From the NCBI GenBank assembly GCA_032718475.1, contig JAUCBJ010002067.1:1-20451 (forward strand): a stretch of 20,451 bases of DNA, read 5' to 3'. Position numbers and translations under genes: made by a program. Of this stretch, positions 1 through 8,700 are shown in pieces (position 1 is the first letter of the stretch; the number at the start of each line of letters is the position of its first letter). Source of the DNA: Nemertoderma westbladi. Taxonomy: Eukaryota > Xenacoelomorpha > Nemertodermatida > Nemertodermatidae. Below the pieces are notes generated by a model that saw only the letters and a list, made by a program, of their open reading frames with translations, made no database searches and was not told the origin of the DNA.

Positions 1-207
1 TATCTGGAGGGCGGTAATGCGATGGGCCTGCGCCAAGGCTCAGACCCCATATAGTAGCACGCAATGGTCGGACGATGACCGAATAGCATTGGATGAACTT
101 ATCGAACCGCTGATACCCCATATTCGATTCATGCTCATCGACTCCAAGGTCTACGCCAACGAGGTTGAAGTGACGCGACTTGTTCCGCCTCACATCACCT
201 TGGAGCG
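1..207 (+). CDS. Exon a of BACK-TLDc gene (5' truncated by window edge)
   Basis: The reading frame is open from base 2, upstream of the ATG at 17, and the peptide before that ATG (IWRAV) continues the BACK pattern. The ATG is therefore internal, not a start. The donor is cg|gttagt at 207/208, phase 2. A competing donor (tta|gtatag at 211/212) would be phase 0 and would not match the next exon. Confidence 0.8.
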
Positions 208-2288
208 GTTAGTATAGTAGATGTTATTAATGTAAGAAATAATTATTGAATATAATATATTGAATAATTACTAAAAGTGAGCTAGACAGCAGCATTAAAA
301 GCATTGTCCCCTAACAGTGACTCCTTCAAGGGATTAAACAAAATTATTTTTGACAAATTAGTTTGCTAATTAAATAGTGTGGGTTTATTATATTTAATAT
401 TCATTAATTCTAGAATCATTATAGTCCTGTAGACATTAGTCGATTTTTTAGATTTTTTCTGCGATGAATTAAATAACTATTATTCAATTGTTAAAACATT
501 TATCCGCTGCACCAACTGTGTTAATAAACCATATACATAATAGAACCCATTTCCACTCGTGAGTATAAAGTCTTTATTTCACGCACATTGCAGAAATGAA
601 CCCCCTGGGTAGACCATGGATTGCTCAAAATAAGAAATAAAAATTATGCATTTTTATCCCTAGGAAAAAATGTAAAGAAAATGCCTCAAGAATAGTGAAA
701 AATAGTATAATAATTATTTTTATTTCTAGTATTTCTGTATACAAACTATACATATACTATTATTATTATTCCAATTTTATGTAATAAATGTTTTTTTTAT
801 ATTAGGTACAAATTGTCGGCAATACCGACTCGAGTGACCGAACTTGGTTCCGATCTGGGTCTGCAACCTCGGATCATTTACCGACTGTTTGGCGACACGG
901 AGATCTTATCGAACCAGTTCCGATCGCTGCAACGTTATCTCGCTACCTGGTTCGGCAACATGCACCAACAGTGGCGGTTACTGTACCGTGGCTCCCGGGA
1001 TGGATACACCGGCCGCGCGTTCCATCAGAACGCCGACGGATATTCCCCAACCTATACGATTATTTTGGTTAGTGGGGTCTATTTCAGTAGTCCATTTCTG
1101 CATAGTACTATTTCAGACAGATAGTGGCGGAAATTGAACGAAATTGAAAAAGTGACCGACAGCTCCAATTGTTTGCATAGGAAATAAAGTTTTGTGTATT
1201 GTTTTGACTGCAACCATCAAAATTATTCCTGAAGTGTCTTGAGGAATTGGGGAATAAGCAGGTTGTAATCCCTCAGTGATGAGTTGAATTCCCTTGTATG
1301 AGAGTTCGCGACAAGCGCACAGGGTTAATCCCCAGGGTGTTTGTATTGTCTCTGTGTGCGACATGCATCCAAAGTTTGATTACCTCTCACTAATTGTCTT
1401 CTATTTCCCAACGCTTCGATGATGCTCACTCAAGCAGTAAACATTCAAATGATGATGATATTGGTCGATGTGATTTTTGTTGATATGTCCATATTTTTTT
1501 AACTACACATCATATTCATAATATATTAGTTTGAGTAAGCCGAGCAATCGGAAAGTTGTTACAAACAGTCAGATATTAATTCTAGACTCAACTGTCGATT
1601 TGTTTTGCAGACAACCGGCGGAAACATATGCGGCGGCTATACGGATGTTCCCTGGGATGGGAACAACGACGAACGGGAGGGGATGTATAGCGAATCCAAT
1701 AACAGTTTCCTTTTCACGTTGAATAACAAAGAAAACTTCCCAGCCATGCAGTTCCCAATCCAACAGCCAGCTTACGCAATTTGCAGTCATGCTGAGTTAG
1801 TATCGCATTAAGCAGTGACGTGTGTTGCATTATTGTTTGGTTAGAATAACGTGCCCCTGTATCTGTAACCTGCACCTTTCCCTAAACTTATAAATAACAT
1901 TGTTAATTCGCCAAGTCGGGAATTTAATTCTCCAAGATGGGAATTGCGTTTGAAGTTTCCCCCTGTCTTGTCTCGGTACAAATAGAGTAGAGATTATGTG
2001 ACTTACAAATATAATTAGATATTTGTACCTCATTTTATGTGTTCTAATTTGAGCGCTATTACATTATTTTCATTCAGCTATGGACCGGTGTTCGGTGCAG
2101 GACCTGATCTAATGATAGCCGATAATTGTAACACAAACAACGAGTCCAGAACGAACTTCCCTCATTCGTATTCGGCTAGAGATATGCCGCAGTCAATCCT
2201 CACAGGAGACCCGAAGTTTGCAGTTCATGATATTGAGGTTTACACTGTGAAAGAAGCAGTCTCAAGCATACCACCAATGGAACAATAG
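1..2288 (+). CDS. BACK-TLDc protein, 3' part of gene (exons join <1-207, 806-1067, 1611-1795, 2078-2288)
   Basis: The four exons join in frame (phases 2, 0 and 2) into 287 visible residues ending at a TAG stop. Residues 1-68 look like the end of a BACK domain, with a WRAVMRWA start and an IRFMLIDS segment. From about residue 120 the protein is a TLDc domain: WRLLYRGSRDGY, GGYTDVPWD, NSFLFTLNN, YGPVFGAG with ADNC, and a final IEVYTV strand. TLDc domains occur in OXR1, NCOA7 and TBC1D24 relatives, which act in oxidative-stress protection and V-ATPase regulation. Combined with BACK, a BTB/POZ domain is expected upstream, outside the window. Only the 3' part is seen, so the start and full length are unknown. 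Domain identity is firm; any specific cellular role is inference. No clear AATAAA follows the stop within 250 bp. Confidence 0.85.
208..805 (+). other. Intron of BACK-TLDc gene
   Basis: AT-rich 598-bp intron with a t-rich tract before the acceptor attag|g. Nothing else was recognised in it. Confidence 0.75.
806..1067 (+). CDS. Exon b of BACK-TLDc gene: linker and start of TLDc domain
   Basis: The acceptor is attag|gtacaa. The first base completes an Arg codon split with exon a. The exon encodes a linker with the LGLQPRIIYRLFG segment, then the first TLDc strands (QQWRLLYRGSRDGY, FHQNADGYSPTYTIIL). The donor ttg|gttagt is phase 0. Base composition is clearly less AT-rich than the flanking introns. 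Confidence 0.85.
1068..1610 (+). other. Intron of BACK-TLDc gene
   Basis: 543-bp intron ending in the pyrimidine-rich acceptor tttgttttgcag. No gene, repeat or RNA was recognised. Short open frames on both strands here lack domain-like sequence. Confidence 0.75.
1611..1795 (+). CDS. Exon c of BACK-TLDc gene: TLDc core
   Basis: Acceptor ttgcag|aca, phase 0. It encodes NICGGYTDVPWD and NSFLFTLNNKENFPAMQF, the most conserved part of the TLDc fold. The donor ga|gttagt is phase 2. The exon is 185 nt long, which fits the phases on both sides. Confidence 0.88.
2078..2288 (+). CDS. Exon d (last) of BACK-TLDc gene: TLDc C-terminal half and stop
   Basis: The acceptor is cattcag|c. The first base completes an Asp codon. 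It encodes YGPVFGAGPDLMIADNC, a short acidic and hydrophilic stretch, and the closing strand HDIEVYTV, then 14 more residues to the TAG stop. The C-terminus lies just after the domain end, as is usual for TLDc proteins. Confidence 0.88.
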
Positions 2289-2550
2289 ATTGACTAATTA
2301 AGTGAAAAACTAATGAAAGGACTACTTGATGAAATTGTAGATTACTTATTTATTATTACCGGTAAATGTATAGGTTCCGTAAAGTAATAGCGAATATGTA
2401 AGCTTCTTTAATTATACTGTAGATCCTGGAAAACCTTTGTAAGTAAGCATAGACCTTGTGTACTCATATCTGATATATCGTAGACTGTTTCTTTGAAATA
2501 CTAGCTTCTGTGTAATATAGTGATTCTCTTTTTGGTATTTTTAAATGTTT

Positions 2551-2556
2551 TTTATT
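2551..2556 (-). terminator. AATAAA polyadenylation hexamer directly after an in-frame stop
   Basis: On the minus strand the read-through of exon 11 ends in TAG (2559-2557), and AATAAA follows with no gap. This could end an alternative short transcript of the minus-strand gene. A hexamer alone is weak evidence in AT-rich DNA. Confidence 0.3.
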
Positions 2557-2582
2557 CTATCTTTGTTGACGCGATGACATAC

Positions 2583-2717
2583 CTGCCGTATCTGCCAGTC
2601 TCGCATTATAAGCCTTGTGTGCATCATCGATGTCCGTTGAGCTCTTCAGCTGACAATCTTCTATAACCCCTGAGGCCATACCGAGAGCTCCTGGAGCACC
2701 ATTCGAACCGCAGTTCG
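2583..2717 (-). CDS. Exon 11: N-terminal part of an F5/8 type C (discoidin) domain
   Basis: Acceptor ttggtag|cg completes a Pro codon; donor gcag|gtatgt is phase 1. It encodes NCGSNGAPGALGMASGVIED then CQLKSSTDI and YNARLAD. This matches the opening of F5/8C domains: a cysteine, LGM-sG-I-D-Q, then SS and the ARL turn. About 45 of the usual 150 residues are present, so later exons are expected. If the donor is ignored the frame ends at a TAG at 2557-2559. Confidence 0.72.
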
Positions 2718-5700
2718 CTACCAAATTAAATAAATTTGAACTTTTTAAAATAATTTCTGAGAAATAAAAATAACTGTTTATATGCAAATAAATTCGCCAG
2801 ATATAATTGTAACGATTTTAAAAATAATTAACTTCAGTTTCAACTATCTATATATTGATATCAAGTAATATTTGTTAGAAGAGTTAATGGTGATGATGGC
2901 TGATGTCAAATTAATAGTTTTTGCAATATCATCAAATCACTCTTCGAAATATTCAGTGTAAATTTTGTATATATATTTAATAAACTTAATTAACTGTTGA
3001 TGATAGATTAAGGTTTACTTTAGAATAAATTCGGTTAAAATATAAACCTTTTAAAGTTTCTCACAAAAAACAAGCGATATAAACACGTTTTATGACAATA
3101 GTAAACAATTAGGTTATATCATAATAACTTGTAGGTAAGAGACTTACGTTCAAAGAAGAATCGGTATGTTACGAATTGGAAAGCCGGTCTATAGTAGTTG
3201 CTCCCGGCTGCGTCTTCTGTTAGGCCTTCCGCGTCCGCATAATGGGGCTTCGCGTGGCGTTTCCATTTGATTTCGGCCGGGGAGGTCGCCCAATAGAGAC
3301 GAGGTTCCACCAGGATCTCATCTCGATCCACTACCGCGTGCAGCTGAACTCTCAGGGTGTCCGTAAAGTAAACGCGGTCAGCCTAGACGAGAAGGAATCG
3401 GGCACTGTATGTATTGTCAGGAATTCCGCTTACAATAGGTCTACGGTATGTAGGCCTATTGTTTAATAAATAATTGAAACATTATGATGTAACGTCATCT
3501 TAGTAATTAACTACCATAAAAAGTGGTACTTTACGTGACGCTTATAAACCTGTAGGATCGCAATGTTAAAAAGTTTAAAATTAAATGATTCACTTACAAA
3601 TAGTTTGATCAATCCCCCAGCAATGTGTTCTACATTGATTGGCGTATACACGATACCATCCGCCTGATTAGTTAGTTCAACTGCCGTGGTGTGACTCAGT
3701 TTCCCGTTATCGTCAAACACTGGATTGATATATATAGGCAGATACAGCGCAATTTCCATGTTTAAAGCTTCGGCCTGCGATACAACCTTGTCCATGTGTT
3801 TAACAGTTATGTCGTACGAAACCCTGGATCTGAGATAGAAAAGCAATGTCATTAGATTTGGTGAGACTAAGTTAAGTATCAAACATGTTTAATTACAGAA
3901 TATATATGTAAGAATAAGAATATATCTAATATATATGTAAGAATATATATAATATATATACACGAAATTAAAATATAAAAAATTTACCCTCGTTTATATA
4001 TTTTCTCTACACCATCTAGAGTGTAACTGTGTTCCTCAGGGTTCGTCGGAAACACTTCCATAGTGAGCTCTAACATTGGGCGCTGAGATCTCTCAAATCT
4101 GGAAAACAAAGGAAAAATAATTTCACAATACGACTGTAGACTGCCAATGCGAAATATAGAATAATCAGCATAAATACATCCAGTAAAATTATTATTAGCG
4201 GGGCTGCTAACAGGGAAGTATGCGTGATCAAAGTAATTAGTTGGAAAACTAAACCTTTATCACGGATGTAGTTTCTCACTAACCTGGCAGAAATAACATC
4301 TTGCAGCACTGATGTAGTTTCTCATTAACCTGACATAAATAACATCTTGCAGCACTGATGTAGTTTCTCATTAACCTGACAGAAATAACATCTTGAAGCA
4401 CTGATGTAGTTTCTCACCAACGTGGCAGAAATAACATCTTGAAGCACTGCTGTAGTTTCTCACTAACCTAACAGAAATAACATCTTGAAGCACTGTTGTA
4501 GTTTCTCAGCAACCTGGCAGAAATAACATCTTGCAGCACTGATGTAGTTTCTCATTAACCTGACAGAAATAACATCTTGAAGCACTGATGTAGTTTCTCA
4601 CCAACGTGGCAGAAATAACATCTTACACCACTGATGTAGTTTCTCATTAAGCTGTCAGAAATAACATCTTGAAGCACTGATGTAGTTTCTCACCAACGTG
4701 GCAGAAATAACATCTTGCAGCACTGATGTAGTTTCTCATTAACCTGACAGAAATAACATCTTGAAGCACTGATGTAGTTTCTCGCCAACGTGACAGAAAT
4801 AACATCTTGCAGCACTGATGTAGTTTCTCATTAAGCTGTCAGAAATAACATCTTGAAGCACTGATGTAGTTTCTCACCAACGTGGCAGAAATAACATCTT
4901 GCAGAACTGATGTAGTTTCTCATTAACCTGACAGAAATAACATCTTGAAGCACTGATGTAGTTTCTCACCAACATGGCAGAAATAACATCTTGCAGCACT
5001 GATGTAGTTTCTCATTAACCTGGCAGAAATAACATCTTGAAGCACTGATGTAGTTTCTCACTAACCTGGCAGAAATAACATATTGAAGAACTGATGTAGT
5101 TTTTCACTAACCTGGCAGAAATAACATCTTGAAGCACTATTGTAGTTTCTCACTAACCTGGCAGTAATAAAATCTTGAATCACTGATGTAGTTTCTCACT
5201 AACCTGGCAGAAATAACATCTTGAAGCACTGATATAGATTCTCACTAACCTAGCAGAAATAACATCTTGAAGCACTGATATATTTTATCACTAACCTAGC
5301 AGAAATATCATCTTGAAGCACTGATGTAGTTTCTCACTAACCTGGCAGAAATAACATCTTGAAGCACCGATGTAGTTTCTCACTAACCTGGCAGAAGTAA
5401 CATCTTGCTTGAAGCACTGATGTAGTTTCTCACTGACATGGCAGAAATAACATCTTGCAGCACTGATATAATTTCCCACTAACCTGGCAGAAATAACATC
5501 TTGAAGCACTGATGTAGTTTCTCATTATCCTGGCAGAAGTAACATCTTGCAGCACTTATATAATTTCTCACTAACCTGGCAGAAATAACAACTTGAAGCA
5601 CTGATGTAGTTTCTCATTATCCTGGCAGAAATAACATCTTGCAGCACTGATATAATTTCTCACTAACCTGGCAGAAATAATATCTTGAAGCACGATGTAG

Positions 5701-8700
5701 TTTCTCACTAACCTGGCAGAAATAACATCTCGAAGCACGGATGTAGTTTCTCACCAACTTGGCAGAACTAACATCTTGCTTGAAGCACTGATATATTTTA
5801 TCACTAACCTAGCAGAAATATCATCTTGAAGCACTGATGTAGTTTCTCACTAACCTGGCAGAAATAACATCTTGAAGCACCGATGTAGTTTCTCACTAAC
5901 CTGGCAGAAGTAACATCTTGCTTGAAGCACTGATGTAGTTTCTCACTGACATGGCAGAAATAACATCTTGCAGCACTGATATAATTTCCCACTAACCTGG
6001 CAGAAATAACATCTTGAAGCACTGATGTAGTTTCTCATTATCCTGGCAGAAGTAACATCTTGCAGCACTTATATAATTTCTCACTAACCTGGCAGAAATA
6101 ACAACTTGAAGCACTGATGTAGTTTCTCATTATCCTGGCAGAAATAACATCTTGCAGCACTGATATAATTTCTCACTAACCTGGCAGAAATAACATCTCG
6201 AAGCACGGATGTAGTTTCTCACCAACTTGGCAGAACTAACATCTTGCTTGAAGCACTGATGTAGTTTCTCACTATCATGGCAGAAATAACATCTTGAAGC
6301 ACTGATGTAGTTTCTCATTATCCTGGCAGAAATAACATCTTGAAGCACTGATGTAGCTTCTCATTATCCTGGCAGAAGTAACATCTTGCAGCACTTATAT
6401 AATTTCTCACTAACCTGGCAGAAATAACAACTTGAAGCACTGATGTAGTTTCTCATTATCCTGGCAGAAATAACATCTTGCAGCACGATGTAGTTTCTCA
6501 CTAACCTGGCAGAAATAACATCTCGAAGCACGGATGTAGTTTCTCACCAACTTGGCAGAACTAACATCTTGCTTGAAGCACTGATGTAGTTTCTCACTAT
6601 CATGGCAGAAATAACATCTTGAAGCACTGATGTAGTTTCTCATTATCCTGGCAGAAATAACATCTTGAAGCACTGATGTAGCTTCTCATTATCCTGGCAG
6701 AAATAACATTTTGCAGCACTGATATAATTTCTCACTAACCTGGCAGTAATAACATCTTGCAGCACTGATGTAATTTATCACTAACCTGGCAGTAATAACA
6801 TCTTGCAGCACTGATATAGTTTCATCACCAGATGAAATAGCCACTGCTATGGTACCATCTCTGCTCGTATCTACAGTAGTATCGGAATCTTGCATTTCTA
6901 TGTCAAACTCTACAACAATCTCATCGTCGTAAGCACAATGGTTTTCAATGCGTTTCCAATGCGCTAAAAATATGAAATACAAATCGTATAAACTTGACCA
7001 ATCACTTTTTGCTTCTGGGTCTTCCCATCGAACAAGAACACAACCAATAATGGACAAATACTCACTGACTTTATGTACAGGCTTTCAACATCGAGGTGAT
7101 CAGTTCGATACCATCGTTAAGGTAATTCTTACTCGCGTTGACAATAAATGAAAAATTGTTCTAATTTGTTGAAAAAAAGATTAAATGTATTATTCTTCAG
7201 ACAAACCTGTGTTTGTTACAACTCCAAGATCAATTAGCACCTTGTCGTTCTGACTGGTACCGTGGGTTGACACGAATGTGATCAATTCGTCAAGTCGTTC
7301 CCCCTTTAATGGGTCCACATCAATGGGTTGACAGCCGAGATCTCGAGGTCTGTTTAACAGATGGTCCCTGGAAGCCGTTTTGGGACAGGCTAAAATGGGG
7401 TCCTCTACAAACTAAACCCATTTGAAAAATAAATTAATTAAAAATGTAAAAAATAATTAATCAATTAAGTTGCGTCGATAACCATTACTGATTGATTATT
7501 AAAGGAAATTAAATTTGAATCACTCACTAACATTGACTTTATTTGAAATATGTTTAACGATTTGAATTATAAATAACGATAAATTTGGAAAGAAAACATT
7601 TCTACAGAACTGCTGTAAGAGTTTCACTAACACCCAAATAATTATTAATTATAAAGTCGAATAAGGATTCCTGCCATACAAAGAGCCGTTCTATACCAAC
7701 GACTTACATCATAGAACTGATAACAATTGCATTGGAGTTTTGACGATCTTATATTTCTTCCAACATGCCGTATCTTTGCGGTATCTTTAGCAACAACAAT
7801 CATTGCTTGACCCAAATCAGCGTCCGTCGGCATCTGAATTTCGATTAAGGTTTTTTCGCTAAGAAGATAAATAAAAAACTGTTAAAGTAAGAACAACACT
7901 ATAGGGAATCAGCATGTTAAATAAAATACATTTGTCTGAAAGCAGGTGGGGGGTAAAGGAGGGACATTAAATTTATTTAGAAATATCTCAGTTAGATTTA
8001 GGTAGTTTACAGTTAAATTTTAGTAAGCGATGATGCAGTGCAAACACAGATATTGTTAAAGATTATAACAACAGGATTGTCTTTTGTAATTTTAAAAGAT
8101 GACCAATATAATTAAATTTATTCTTTATATTAAAATGTCAATGGTCTCGATAATTAGTCACCTGTAGTAATTAGCGAAATTCATAACCAGTCGGTAGGTG
8201 GCGCTGTCCCTAGCTAAGAGATCCATAGCGGCTCCCCCATCTTCGATCATAGTTGTCCGGCTGAGTGTAGAGGTGGGCACAGCTACCGGGTGGGGCACGG
8301 CATCTTGTAACTGCAACAAAGCGAAATAACAATGAAAATAACACGAAACGTGAACTTTTATAGGAATACAATCGGAGGGGAACACAATTAACGTTGATAC
8401 TCACCTGGATGGTGTAGGAAACGGGACTCGCGGGTAGTAGCAAACCGGCGTACCAAAGGAATCCAGAGAGGAGAAGTTCCGATACACTCGGAATCAGTAT
8501 ATCGGGATCGTCGCTAATTACAAGGACCAACTCAAATCGCGCCTGGCGAGGTAAAGAAAGAATCTCGTTATTTATTGAAACTAACGACAAATGTACATAA
8601 ATATATATAATCACATTACGCAACTTATATTATTCAATAATAAACTGTTTATACAAATAATAATTTAAAATAAAAAATAATAAATAAAAATATTATTATA

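Noticed and set aside
844-1137. Plus-strand frame of 97 codons
   Set aside because: Overlaps exon b of the TLDc gene in another frame and has no domain pattern.
1113-1364. Minus-strand frame of 83 codons near 1113-1364
   Set aside because: Checked as a possible continuation of the discoidin domain. It has none of the expected W-L-Q-V-D-L pattern and lies in a TLDc intron.
3242-3466. Plus-strand frame of 74 codons
   Set aside because: It lies opposite exon 10 of the minus gene, whose splice sites and phases are good. It is a shadow.
4070-6673. Minus-strand open frames of 72-87 codons with repeated LQDVISARLVRNY peptide
   Set aside because: They are translations of the 46-bp minisatellite. 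The unit length shifts the frame every copy and the third frame holds a stop, so they are not a repeat protein. Only the most exon-proximal copy is coding.
4256-6832. CRISPR-like array
   Set aside because: Units adjoin without unique spacers, and the setting is an animal intron.
8441-8500. Possible membrane helix in exon 3 (LLLSGFLWYAGLLLP)
   Set aside because: Too short and interrupted by Ser, Gly and Pro. It fits a buried strand pair in an extracellular domain better.
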